A stretch of 64,000 nucleotides of DNA from Verrucomicrobiota bacterium (lineage in GTDB: Bacteria; Verrucomicrobiota; Verrucomicrobiia; Verrucomicrobiales; DEV007), in contig JAJRVS010000001.1 in NCBI GenBank assembly GCA_024277195.1, positions 33,501-97,500 on the forward strand, in the 5' to 3' direction. The position numbers and the translations under genes were made by a program. Positions 19,574-28,114 of this stretch are shown here, piece after piece (positions within the stretch are counted from its first letter, which is position 1; each line of letters begins with the position of its first letter). Under the pieces are notes generated by a model, which saw only the letters and a program-made list of their open reading frames with translations, made no database searches and was not told where the DNA came from.

Positions 19574-19627
19574 ATGAATAAAGCAGATGACTTGATCGTC
19601 TACAAAAGAAGAGTGGGTTCACTATAA
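19574..19627 (+). other. Candidate true N-terminus of the kinase, out of frame
   Basis: ATG at 19574 is preceded by GGTGGAGAGG at good spacing and follows the sigma factor stop by 24 bases, so it looks like the real start of the next gene. It opens a 17-codon frame (MNKADDLIVYKRR...) ending at TAA 19625-19627, in a different frame from the kinase. One extra A in the CAAAAG run near 19602 would join the two frames and give a continuous N-terminus into PEIPDYEILRKIGGG. Confidence 0.45.
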
Positions 19628-22356
19628 ACAGGCTTATCGAAGGAAAAGACAACAGACCGGAAATTCCGGATTATGAGATTCTGCGCAAAATAGGCGGAGG
19701 GTCATATGGCGAGGTGTGGATGGCTCGCAGCGTGACGGGGTCTTTGCGTGCAGTGAAGGTGGTGCAGCGTAAGGATTTTGATCTGGAGCGCACTTATGAG
19801 AGGGAGTTCGAGGGGATCAAGAAATATGAGAATGTTTCCAAGGATCATCCGGCCTTGGTGGATGTGCTGCATGTTGGCAGGAACCGTGCAAAGGAATTTT
19901 ATTTTTACGTGATGGAATTGGGTGATGACTGTTTTCACGGTCAGGAGATTGATCCGGATTCGTATGAACCACGCACCTTGAGTTCGGATTTGCGTGCGCG
20001 CCAGAGCACGGACGTGCAGAATGGGGTTACTTTGGGTATTCGCATTGCGGGTGCGCTGGGGCATTTGCATCAGAATGGCTTGACCCACCGGGATGTAAAA
20101 CCTTCCAATGTCATTTTTGTCAATGGCGAGGCCAAATTGGCGGATATAGGTTTGGTGGCTCACAGTGGGCAGCGTTCTTTTGTTGGCACCGAGGGGTATA
20201 TGCCGCCGGAAGGGCCCGGCACGGCTTCTGGGGATCTTTATAGTCTGGCGATGGTTCTTTATGAGGTGGCGACGGGAAAGGACCGTTTGGATTTTCCGGA
20301 ATTGCCGACCAATTTGGAGTTGTCACCAACGGTGAACCGGGACGAGTGGCGGATGTTGAATACGGTGATCTGCCGCGCGGGGGCGCCGAATGCCCGCAAG
20401 CGTTATTCGAGTGCCGAGTCGCTGGTGGTGGCTCTGGAAAACATTCGTGAGCAGGAGGAAAAATCTGAAGCGCGATGGCATGGCCGGGCGTGGATGGCCG
20501 TGGCGGCGATATTTGTTTTATTTTTGGCGGGAGCGATTGGCTTGGTTTATTACAGTATCCCTCCGGCAACGGCACCTCCCTTGGAGCTAAGTAGTGTGGA
20601 AGAGGGTAACAGGGAGGACGGTGAAAATGGAGATGCGATCGGGCGGGCCACGATGCCTGGAGGCGGGGGCACTCCTGTCATTGTGGATTCTTTTTTTCCG
20701 GAAGTGGGGGATTTGTCGACTTCCGTGATGTCCAAGGAAATGCAGGCAATGGCGGCGGCGGCAGCGGCGGCGGCCAATGAGAAAGAGCAGGAGATGGCCT
20801 CTGCGGATGGTGATGGAAGTGCGGATATGCCGTCGGATAAAATTGAAAAGGAAGTGGAGCTGGCTGAGTTCAAAGTGTTCAGTCACCCGATTGGGGCGGT
20901 GGTGATGCATGAGGGCAAGGAGCTTGGCAGAACCCCGACGCGCTTTTTGACCTTTCCTCCAGGTAAGGTGGAACTGGTATTGAAGCTTCCGGGCTATCAG
21001 GAAAAGGTATTGATACGGGAGCTGATTGCAGGGCGTCAGTACGATAATACGACTTTGATCCGTGACCGTCGCCCGAAGGATAGTTCGGCGTGGGTGAATT
21101 ATTTGGGGATTCGGTTTGAGGCGGGAGATGGTACGCATGTTTCGAGTGAAATCACCCGTGATCAATTCGGGATGTTTTTGGAAAAAACCCAGCGGCCATT
21201 TGCGGTGGCAGGTAAGCAGGGATTGGTTTTGGCGAATGAAGAGAGTCAGTGGGCCTTTTGCGATTGGATGACGGCTCAGGATCAGATGGAGGGGTATCTG
21301 GGAGAGAGCCAGTATCATCGGCCCCAGATCTCCGGCACACCGGGAAGGGACGGGACTTTTTTCTGTGTGATCGACAATGTGTTTGGTGGTGCTTTGGTGA
21401 GCAGTGATCCTTCCGGTGCCGGGGTGTATCGACGGGGGCATTTGATCGGCCGCACGCCGATGGAGCTGCGCGAGGTGCGTGCGGGACCATTCACGGTGAC
21501 TTTGAAAAAAGAGGGGCATGGGGAGCAAATCCGTAGTGGTATGATCCAGCAAGACCGTGAACTGCAGGTCGAGGTGGATTTACAAAGGGATGGCAGTGTG
21601 ATTTTCGGGGAGACTTGGAAAAACAGTCTGGGAATGAAATTTGTGCCAGTGGATAAGGATCTGATGGCATCTGCCTATGAAACCCGGGTTGTGGATTTTG
21701 ATGCTTACTTGCTTGATGCCCCTCCGGCGGGGGGAAAACCAGCGGTGGGGTTCACTCAGGACCCGGATCATCCGGTGGTGGGAGTGAGTCTGAAGGATGC
21801 TGAAAATTTCTGTCAGTGGTTGACGGAAGTTGAGCGGACTTCAGGAAAGATTGAATCAAATGAAGAGTACCGCTTGCCGACCGATTTGGAGTGGAGCCGG
21901 ATGGCGGAATTGGCTGGAGAGACTGGGGCGACCCCTGAGCGGCGGGACAGCAAAGTCCGTAAACATTTTCCCTGGGGAGCAGAGTGGCCACCACCACCGG
22001 GCAGTGGGAATTTTGCGGATAAAAGTGCCAAGGGGCGCTACGTGTTGAAAGGTTATGATGATGGTTTTGAAAAAACTTCACCAGTAGGCAATTACAAACC
22101 GAACCCGCTTGGTATTTACGATTTGGCGGGCAACGTGTGGGAATGGGTGAGTGATGCTTATAGTGGTGATACCGGTTTGCAAGTGGTGCGGGGCGGGGCG
22201 TGGAACGTGTCTGAGCGGGATTTGTTGCTGAGTTCTTACCGCAATGCCGTACCTCCAACGATCAGGGAAGGATTGTATGGTTTTCGTTGTGTGCTTTCGA
22301 AGGTGCAAGCGGAGGAAGGGCAAGTGGCAGTTTCTGTCGCGAAGCTTATGCAGTGA
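19591..22356 (+). CDS. Ser/Thr protein kinase - PEGA - SUMF1 fusion, start unresolved
   Basis: The frame is open from 19591, after a TGA. No ATG, GTG or TTG precedes the glycine-rich loop (IGGGSYGEVW, about 19687-19716), so the start is non-standard or the frame is broken (see 19574). Order of parts: kinase lobe with AVKVV lysine, HRDVKPSN catalytic loop and DIG in place of DFG; one membrane helix (about 20490-20560); an Ala/Glu-rich linker; a PEGA domain (LGRTPTRFLTFPPGKVELVLK); a degenerate SUMF1-like stretch with a second PEGA (RTPMELREVRAGPF); and a C-terminal formylglycine-enzyme-like domain with GNVWEWVSDAYSG, RGGAWN and YGFRCV. The last lacks an obvious catalytic cysteine pair, so it is probably a binding module outside the membrane. 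Confidence 0.85.
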   Translation, partial: LDRLQKKSGFTINRLIEGKDNRPEIPDYEILRKIGGGSYGEVWMARSVTGSLRAVKVVQRKDFDLERTYEREFEGIKKYENVSKDHPALVDVLHVGRNRAKEFYFYVMELGDDCFHGQEIDPDSYEPRTLSSDLRARQSTDVQNGVTLGIRIAGALGHLHQNGLTHRDVKPSNVIFVNGEAKLADIGLVAHSGQRSFVGTEGYMPPEGPGTASGDLYSLAMVLYEVATGKDRLDFPELPTNLELSPTVNRDEWRMLNTVICRAGAPNARKRYSSAESLVVALENIREQEEKSEARWHGRAWMAVAAIFVLFLAGAIGLVYYSIPPATAPPLELSSVEEGNREDGENGDAIGRATMPGGGGTPVIVDSFFPEVGDLSTSVMSKEMQAMAAAAAAAANEKEQEMASADGDGSADMPSDKIEKEVELAEFKVFSHPIGAVVMHEGKELGRTPTRFLTFPPGKVELVLKLPGYQEKVLIRELIAGRQYDNTTLIRDRRPKDSSAWVNYLGIRFEAGDGTHVSSEITRDQFGMFLEKTQRPFAVAGKQGLVLANEESQWAFCDWMTAQDQMEGYLGESQYHRPQISGTPGRDGTFFCVIDNVFGGALVSSDPSGAGVYRRGHLIGRTPMELREVRAGPFTVTLKKEGHGEQIRSGMIQQDRELQVEVDLQRDGSVIFGETWKNSLGMKFVPVDKDLMASAYETRVVDFDAYLLDAPPAGGKPAVGFTQDPDHPVVGVSLKDAENFCQWLTEVERTSGKIESNEEYRLPTDLEWSRMAELAGETGATPERRDSKVRKHFPWGAEWPPPPGSGNFADKSAKGRYVLKGYDDGFEKTSPVGNYKPNPLGIYDLAGNVWEWVSDAYSGDTGLQVVRGGAWNVSERDLLLSSYRNAVPPTIREGLYGFRCVLSKVQAEEGQVAVSVAKLMQ

Positions 22357-22439
22357 TATGTTAAGAGATTTACAAAAAACGGTGAGAATACCAGGCTTAT
22401 CACTTGCGCGTTACACTCATTTGAAAAAGAGTAAAAGCT

Positions 22440-23045
22440 ATGGCGAATGAGCAGAACAAGGGGCGTGGTACCTGGATATTTCTTGGCATGGTGCTGGTCG
22501 TAGGACTGGTAGCAGTGGGTGTCCTCCTTGCTGCTTTGAGTAGTCATGAACTGGTGGAAGGTGGCTTGCATGTTTATGGCGTGGTGGCGACTCATCTGTG
22601 GTCACCATTCAGCGCCCCTCTTGCGGTTTTTTATCTCCTCTTGCTGGGAACACTTGGCCTGGTTTTTCTGTTCGGGCGATGTTTGTATCGTAAGTTTTTT
22701 GGCAAAAGCGAGGTTTGGCGTCAGTACCGAATCGACACCTTTTTTTGGGTAGAGTGGCAGTGGGACTACTCGTGGAAGGGCAAAGTGATTAATTTGTGGT
22801 GCGAATGTGATAAGTGTGCGGAAGTGATGAAACCCAAAGTAGTTCCCGATGGGGACAGTGGGCTGGGGGTTCGTTTTATATGTAACCTGTGTGGTAAGCA
22901 GAGTACGACGATACGTTCGGCGGAGAGTGAGCGGGAGGCTCTTGACCGGGTGGAGAAAAAAATCGCTCGTAAGATCAGGGTGGGGAAATACCGAGGGGAA
23001 ATAGATGGACGGGTATTGGACGGCGGGAATAAGGGGTGTTTTTAG
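22440..23045 (+). CDS. Membrane protein with cytoplasmic zinc ribbon-like domain
   Basis: A 201-residue protein with two membrane helices (about residues 10-32 and 55-80), a short loop, then a soluble domain with C-x-C-x2-C (WCECDKCAEVM) and CNLCGKQ about 40 residues later, a likely treble-clef or ribbon zinc site. A charged C-terminal tail follows. It starts 83 bases after the kinase fusion on the same strand and may belong to that unit. I do not recognise a family. The stop of this gene lies 43 bases before the yjbQ start. Confidence 0.6.
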   Translation: MANEQNKGRGTWIFLGMVLVVGLVAVGVLLAALSSHELVEGGLHVYGVVATHLWSPFSAPLAVFYLLLLGTLGLVFLFGRCLYRKFFGKSEVWRQYRIDTFFWVEWQWDYSWKGKVINLWCECDKCAEVMKPKVVPDGDSGLGVRFICNLCGKQSTTIRSAESEREALDRVEKKIARKIRVGKYRGEIDGRVLDGGNKGCF

Positions 23046-23088
23046 TCGGTTGTTGGAGAATTTTGATGCGAGGTTGCTTGCAGGAATT

Positions 23089-23508
23089 ATGAAAGTTTTC
23101 AGCGATAGTTTTTCTGTTTCCACCAGTGGAAAAGGAACTTATGAGATAAGTGATGAGATTGCCCGGGTGGTTGATGAGAGCGGGGTGGAAAGTGGAGTGG
23201 CGACGGTTTTTGTCTGTCATACAAGTTGTAGTTTGGTGATCATGGAGAATGCGGATCCGTCTGCGCGTACGGATTTGCATGCTTTTTTTGATCATTTGGT
23301 GCCGGAAGACACCCCTTACTTTGTCCACACTTATGAAGGGCCTGACGATATGCCGTCACACATCCGCATGTGCCTGACCGACGTTGATAAAAATATCCCA
23401 GTGCTGCAAGGGGAGCTGGCCCTAGGCACGTGGCAGGGTTTGTTTTTGTTTGAACATCGCCGCGCACCACACACCCGCCGGATTGCGGTCACGGTGATGG
23501 GAGAATGA
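23089..23508 (+). CDS. YjbQ/UPF0047 family protein
   Basis: A 139-residue cytoplasmic protein starting MKVFSDSFSV, preceded by AGGAA at good spacing, which decides this start over an upstream in-frame codon at 23005. It shows the family pattern: HTSCSLVIMENADP, the acidic DTPY stretch, MPSHIRM with the conserved histidine, and the terminal GTWQGLFLFEHRRAPHTRR. YjbQ-family members are small trimeric proteins, with a thiamine phosphate synthase-like activity reported for some; the real role is unsettled. Confidence 0.9.
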   Translation: MKVFSDSFSVSTSGKGTYEISDEIARVVDESGVESGVATVFVCHTSCSLVIMENADPSARTDLHAFFDHLVPEDTPYFVHTYEGPDDMPSHIRMCLTDVDKNIPVLQGELALGTWQGLFLFEHRRAPHTRRIAVTVMGE

Positions 23509-23570
23509 TCAAGGGTTAGCTATTTCTGCGATGATTGCAATTGAGGTGCTTGGATGGTATATTATTTGCT

Positions 23571-23948
23571 ATGGACAGCGGGAAAGGAAAAAATCGTATC
23601 GCCAGGGGCTTGTTATTAGCGGGTTTGCTGTATGTGGGGTGCGTGGTTTTGCCGCTATCTGGTAAAGCCGAGATCGTCACTCGCGAGCTGGGTAAAAACA
23701 GCAAAGGGCAAACCGTCAGCGGTTATGTTTTCCAGCCGGGGCGTTCTTATCAGCGCCGCCCGCGCAGATCAAATTCAGTTTTTGGAGGACGCAGGGATTA
23801 TGGGCGCCGCGGTCGTGGCATTGATTATGGCTATCGCTACCCACTCTATGCGCCGGCTTTTTATTATTATGTGCCGCACAGCTATTCCTACCCGATCCAC
23901 CGATACCATCATGGAGGGGGGAGTATATCGGTGCATGTGAGCTTTTGA
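23571..23948 (+). CDS. Small secreted Arg/Tyr-rich protein
   Basis: I choose ATG 23571 (MDSGKGKNRIARG) because a signal peptide of about 33 residues follows (hydrophobic LLLAGLLYVGCVVLPL, cleavage near GKA). An upstream in-frame TTG at 23535 would put 12 polar residues before it. The mature protein is rich in Arg, Gly and Tyr (RRPRRSNS, RRDYGRRGRG) and ends with a His-rich HRYHHGGGSISV strand. No family is recognised. Confidence 0.45.
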   Translation: MDSGKGKNRIARGLLLAGLLYVGCVVLPLSGKAEIVTRELGKNSKGQTVSGYVFQPGRSYQRRPRRSNSVFGGRRDYGRRGRGIDYGYRYPLYAPAFYYYVPHSYSYPIHRYHHGGGSISVHVSF

Positions 23949-23955
23949 AGGGAGG

Positions 23956-24840
23956 CTAGCGCACCATGATGCTCACCGCATGGTTCAATGGAACTTTGGC
24001 GAGATCGGGGGCGTAGTGAAATACACGCTTGGCAGGCTTGCCTGCAGATTCGGCCGCATAGATGCCGACTTCGAGTCGTTTGGGCAGGGTGCTCTCAGTG
24101 TCTACTGGAGTGATGGAAAGGCTGATAGTATTTTTCCCTTTGATCAGTCCACCGATGATAAGGTCACGCCCGTCATCGTTTTTGAGACGGCTTATGTGGT
24201 TACCCCGATTGACGTTGACGGTGACGTCGAAGCCATTGGCTGCAATCCATAACTCAGCTAAGTAAGCCGGGGGGGCGACAGGTTTGGCGACGAGGGGAGC
24301 CAGACCGATGGGTTGGAAAGCGGGATTTTTCAGGAAAGAGAAATCAGCGTTGCGGATTTTTAGTAACAGATCGGGATCATTGCCGAATTTGATAATGCGC
24401 AGGTTGTCGAATTTCCACTGATTGGATTCACGCACATATTTGAGCACCATGAAATTGTCGCTGATAATTTGATTGCCGCCGAGGCCGAAGTCGGCTTTAC
24501 CAAAATAGACAGCATTGGCGGTGTCACCTTTGACTAGAATATCCAGCAGGGTGAGCTGGGTTAGGGCGGGAGCTTGGAGAGGAACGGCAAACATGGCATC
24601 GGGGAAACGCAAGCGCTGCGAGATGATACGGTTGCGGGTATCCATCTGGCGGTAAGCGGCCGTGCTTGTTTGCCAGCTTTTGTAATCTTTATTGATCATG
24701 GCCGTGCGCCAGGCGGCGTAGGCGGTCTCAAGAGTGGCTTGCAGCTCGGGACTGGATTTGCTGGTTGCATCAGCGGCTGGAGCTAGTCTGGGCAGCAGGC
24801 AGCAGAGGGCAAGAAGAGTGAGTGTGATTCGAGGCTTCAT
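23956..24840 (-). CDS. Exported hypothetical protein
   Basis: A 294-residue protein with a clear signal peptide (LALCCLLPRLAPAAD). A first helical region with AYAAWRTAMINKDYKSW and a beta-rich part with FMVLKYVRESNQWKFDNLRI resemble the NTF2-like nuclear transport fold used by many small periplasmic proteins. The second half (from about residue 190) contains Ig-like strands such as NTISLSITPV. No catalytic motif is seen. It is convergent with the secreted protein at 23571, leaving an 7-base gap. Confidence 0.6.
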   Translation of the reverse strand: MKPRITLTLLALCCLLPRLAPAADATSKSSPELQATLETAYAAWRTAMINKDYKSWQTSTAAYRQMDTRNRIISQRLRFPDAMFAVPLQAPALTQLTLLDILVKGDTANAVYFGKADFGLGGNQIISDNFMVLKYVRESNQWKFDNLRIIKFGNDPDLLLKIRNADFSFLKNPAFQPIGLAPLVAKPVAPPAYLAELWIAANGFDVTVNVNRGNHISRLKNDDGRDLIIGGLIKGKNTISLSITPVDTESTLPKRLEVGIYAAESAGKPAKRVFHYAPDLAKVPLNHAVSIMVR

Positions 24841-24997
24841 GATCAGAGTTGTCTGGATACCATGGCACAGTTTTTTGCATTGTGCTCAATAGAGTATATA
24901 GGAATTACGAAAACCTTTCGCCCTTGGCTTGAATTTTGCTTTGATCTGATTGATATAGACCTTTTTAAACTTTGCTTATTTTGTTCCAGAAAATTAT

Positions 24998-25873
24998 ATG
25001 AGACCGGCGATCAACGCAGTTGTAGACCGGCAAAACGAACTGCTCTCCCAAGCGGAGAGTTTCGTTTATAAGAAGATCGAGAACGGTCAGGATCTTCACG
25101 CCCACGTTTATTACCCAAAAGGGGAAAGGCGCGGAACGGATCGCCCGGTGGTGATGTTTTTTTATAGCAGCTCTTGGGATCAGGGGGAGGTCACACAGTT
25201 CGGCCCGCATTGTTTGTATTTTGCCGATCGGGGTGCGATCACCATGCTGATTGAATACCGGGTGAGTTCTACTCACGGTACCGGGCCGATGGAGGCGATG
25301 GCGGATGCCCGAACGGCGATTCGCTGGGTGCGCTACAACAAGGAGCATTTTGGCGCTGACGAGTTTAAAATCGTGGGAGCAGGTGGTATGGCAGGTGCCC
25401 ATCTGGTGTTGACCGCAGCGATGATCAAGGATTTTTCAGATGACGAGACGGATGTGCAGCTCAGTTGTGTACCAAATGCAATGATTCTGTTCAGTCCAAT
25501 AGTGGATATTTCAAAGAAGGGCTATGGCTTGGATCATTTCAAGGACACCAAGGAGGCTCGCAAGGCGAGTCCCATTCGTCACATGCAAAAAAAACTACCG
25601 CCGTGTATTTTGTTTCATGGCACGGCTGACCGGATGGTGCCGTTCAGTGGGGTGAAAAAATTTGTCAGCAAGATGAAGTGGCGGCGCAATGTCTGCGAGC
25701 TAGTGGATTTCGAGGGTCACGATCACAGTTTTTATAATATGAATGTCGATGTGGTGGCTTATGAAGGAACCATCAGCGCCGCAGATCGTTTTTTAGTGGA
25801 GCAGGGGTTTTTGGATTCCAATGAGGAAGACGATGGTACACCGAGGTTGCTGTCGTGGCGTGAGAGGGAGTAG
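24998..25873 (+). CDS. Alpha/beta hydrolase-fold protein lacking the serine nucleophile
   Basis: A 291-residue protein of the acetyl-esterase/lipase-like group. The fold is seen in the VVMFF strand, the YFADRGAITMLIEYR strand-helix, the MADARTAIRWVRYN helix and the nucleophile elbow. The elbow is GGMAGAH where active members have GGSAGG, so the catalytic serine is replaced by methionine. The oxyanion HGGG motif is replaced by YSSS. The acid (HGTADRMVPF) and histidine (GHDHSF) remain. It is probably catalytically inactive or uses another chemistry. No signal peptide is present. The gene starts at ATG 24998 in an AT-rich leader. Confidence 0.75.
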   Translation: MRPAINAVVDRQNELLSQAESFVYKKIENGQDLHAHVYYPKGERRGTDRPVVMFFYSSSWDQGEVTQFGPHCLYFADRGAITMLIEYRVSSTHGTGPMEAMADARTAIRWVRYNKEHFGADEFKIVGAGGMAGAHLVLTAAMIKDFSDDETDVQLSCVPNAMILFSPIVDISKKGYGLDHFKDTKEARKASPIRHMQKKLPPCILFHGTADRMVPFSGVKKFVSKMKWRRNVCELVDFEGHDHSFYNMNVDVVAYEGTISAADRFLVEQGFLDSNEEDDGTPRLLSWRERE

Positions 25874-25922
25874 TTTTTTTAGCTTGCCTAGTTGGACAAG
25901 AAGATGGCAAAGTGTTCGAACT

Positions 25923-26327
25923 ATGAATCAAGAAGTCGAAAAAAAATCTCCTGTTTTGAAATATATTGGTTGTGGCTGCCTGAGCTTGGTGGTGCTGGGA
26001 GTGATAGGGGTTGTGGTGGTGGGTTTGGGTATAGGAAAAGCGCTGAAGAGTAATGCTCCTTACAAAGATTCCATCGTTGCCGTTCAGGCGAATCAGGTGG
26101 CGATTGAAGCTCTGGGCGAACCGATCAAACCTGGGTTCATGCCATCGGGCAGCATTAATATTGAAAATGACGGTGGAAACGTGACTTTCTCAATTCCGGT
26201 GTCAGGCCCAAAAGGCAGCGGAACCATTACCGTCAAAGGCACCAAAGCTGGGGGAGTTTGGAGCTACGACACCTGGCAGCTCAAAGTGGATGGGAAGGAA
26301 GAGGTGATCGAGTTGGGCAAAAAATAG
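25923..26327 (+). CDS. Coa1-like (cytochrome oxidase assembly factor 1 domain) protein
   Basis: I start at ATG 25923 (MNQEVEKK), which puts the single membrane helix (LSLVVLGVIGVVVVGLGIG) near residues 20-40. The exterior domain matches the Coa1/Tim21-like pattern: LGEPIKPGFMPSG, strand NVTFSIPVSGPKGSGTITV and a final WSYDTWQLKVDG. In mitochondria Coa1 helps assemble cytochrome oxidase. In bacteria such proteins are small membrane proteins of unknown role. It is followed by a sulfatase on the other strand. Confidence 0.65.
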   Translation: MNQEVEKKSPVLKYIGCGCLSLVVLGVIGVVVVGLGIGKALKSNAPYKDSIVAVQANQVAIEALGEPIKPGFMPSGSINIENDGGNVTFSIPVSGPKGSGTITVKGTKAGGVWSYDTWQLKVDGKEEVIELGKK

Positions 26328-26367
26328 CGCAGTTGGGAAAGAGAGGGCGGGCAGAATAAGGTGCCGT

Positions 26368-26391
26368 GGGCAAGCGGAGCGCTTGCCCTAC
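26368..26391. repeat. Hairpin repeat (9-bp stem, GAG loop)
   Basis: GGGCAAGCG and CGCTTGCCC form a perfect 9-bp stem around GAG, followed by TAC, between the convergent Coa1-like and sulfatase genes. The layout (stem-loop then CTAC) is shared by the 51433 and 62507 copies, suggesting one palindromic repeat family; it may also act as a two-way terminator. Confidence 0.5.
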
Positions 26392-26400
26392 AATGGGGGC

Positions 26401-27903
26401 TTATTTTTTGTTGGGTTTGCCTTTGTTATTGCCTTTTTTCTTCCTGGGAGCGGGGATTTTCCATTTGGGGTCGGGTTGATGACCTTCTTCCATATACTTT
26501 ACCGCCCGTTTGACGATGGCGGGGTGTTCGCTGGCGATGTTTTGGTCTTCGCTGAGGTCACTGGAGAGGTCGTAGAGTTCTACTTTTCCAGTTAACATGG
26601 GCTTGCGGATGGCTTTCCATTTACCGAATTGCACCGCTTGTTTGCTGCCTTGTTCGTAGAATTCCCAATACAGGTAGGGGTGTTTTTTTTGTTGACCGTT
26701 TTCGCCTAAGAGGGTGGGCACGAGGCTGATGGATTGAATATTGCCGGGGGCTTTGCCGCCAGACAGCTCTGCGGCGGTGGCCATGAAGTCACCAAAATAA
26801 GCGGGGTGCTGGGAAATCCGGCCGGGGGCGATTTTACTGGGCCACCAAGCGATGGTAGGGACGCGGGTGCCGCCTTCATAGAGCGCGCGTTTGATGCCGC
26901 GCAGGGGGCCGCTGGCTTGAAAAAACTCGGGGTGATTGCCGCCTTCTTGGTGCGGGCCGTTGTCGGAGGTGAAGATCACCAGGGTATTGTCAGCGATTTT
27001 TTTCTGCTCCAGTAAAGTGACGATGCGGCCGATGTCACGATCCATCAGAGTGATCATGGCTGCCTGCCCCTTGTCGGGATCAGGCCAGTCTTTGTCGGAA
27101 TAAATGCCATGGTCGGGTACGTCCTGACCGTTGCCGGTGCCACGAGTGCCTTCGTTGTTGGCGTGTGGCACGTTGAATGCGAGATATAAAAAGAAAGGTT
27201 CGTCGTTTTTTGCTTTGCCGATGTAGTCCAGGGCTTCCTGGGCAAAAAGTCCGTGAGCGTAGTCGATGCGACCTTCGGGCGTGGCCCAACCGGCACCGTC
27301 ATCGGGCAGGCCTTTTTCCTTGCGTAAAGCAGTGTAAGCCGGGTCGGTGATGTTGCGCAGCTTGACGATCTCCGAGTTGCGGATCAGGAATTCCGGGTAG
27401 TGGTTGTGGGCGTGGCGTTGGTTGAGGTAACCAAAAAAGTAATCAAACCCTTGTTTGTTGGGATGGCCTGATGAGTTCAACTCGCCGAGCCCCCATTTGC
27501 CAATCAGCGCGGTTTTGTATCCAGCGCCTTTCAGGACTTCGGCGACGGTGACATCTTGATCGCGCAGGGTTTGTGCTTGCATGTCTTTGCGTCCAGCGTT
27601 GCCGCGCACCCACGTGCGCCCGGTGTGCTGTCCGGTCATCAGGACGGATCGTGAAGGGGCGCAAACGGTCGATCCGGCATAGAAGTTGGTGAGCTTGAGC
27701 CCTTCTTTGGCCATGCGGTCGAGATTGGGGGTTTTGATCAGCTTCTGGCCAAAACAACCAATGTCGCCATAACCCAGGTCATCAGCCAGGATGAAGATGA
27801 TGTTGGGTTTTTTTTGGTTCTGTGCGGTGGCAGGTGTGGGGGCGAGATAGAATGCTGCCGATAAGAGCAGCAGGGCGAAAAAGGAAAAATTCGAGATTTT
27901 CAT
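26401..27903 (-). CDS. Secreted sulfatase (type I, formylglycine-type)
   Basis: A 500-residue sulfatase exported by a signal peptide (about residues 1-28, ending TATAQ). The conserved sites are present: DDLGYGD metal-binding aspartates near residue 40, [11 protein letters not shown] with the C-x-P-S-R cysteine that is converted to formylglycine (about residue 82), and [12 protein letters not shown]. It acts in the periplasm or outside on sulfated polysaccharides, typical of this phylum. Cysteine activation needs a formylglycine-generating enzyme elsewhere. The kinase fusion's SUMF1-like domain is an unproven candidate because its cysteines are not evident. Confidence 0.92.
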   Translation of the reverse strand: MKISNFSFFALLLLSAAFYLAPTPATAQNQKKPNIIFILADDLGYGDIGCFGQKLIKTPNLDRMAKEGLKLTNFYAGSTVCAPSRSVLMTGQHTGRTWVRGNAGRKDMQAQTLRDQDVTVAEVLKGAGYKTALIGKWGLGELNSSGHPNKQGFDYFFGYLNQRHAHNHYPEFLIRNSEIVKLRNITDPAYTALRKEKGLPDDGAGWATPEGRIDYAHGLFAQEALDYIGKAKNDEPFFLYLAFNVPHANNEGTRGTGNGQDVPDHGIYSDKDWPDPDKGQAAMITLMDRDIGRIVTLLEQKKIADNTLVIFTSDNGPHQEGGNHPEFFQASGPLRGIKRALYEGGTRVPTIAWWPSKIAPGRISQHPAYFGDFMATAAELSGGKAPGNIQSISLVPTLLGENGQQKKHPYLYWEFYEQGSKQAVQFGKWKAIRKPMLTGKVELYDLSSDLSEDQNIASEHPAIVKRAVKYMEEGHQPDPKWKIPAPRKKKGNNKGKPNKK

Positions 27904-27982
27904 ATAGTGATGATTGAAAGGGATGGACGGCGCTTTAACAAGCTACGTGATGACGCTATGGATACGGGTAAGGGGGAAGAAT

Positions 27983-28081
27983 GGGGAACCGCGAATGGAC
28001 ACTAGGGAACACGAACCTCCTGCGCCAAGGCTTCGGCGGTCAAGATGGCAAGAATGTTGAGGCGGGCAGGCAAACCCGCAT
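27983..28081. repeat. Intergenic repeats between dapL and the sulfatase
   Basis: The 211-bp gap between the two minus-strand genes contains GGAACCGCGAATGGACAC followed by AGGGAACACGAAC at 27983-28016. Related stretches occur at 56447 and 56571. GCGGGCAGGCAAACCCGC, a short hairpin at 28062-28079, resembles 32304-32321. Nothing else is evident in the gap. Confidence 0.35.
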
Positions 28082-28114
28082 CCCAGCAGGTTTGCCGGTA
28101 GTGAAAACAGGCCT

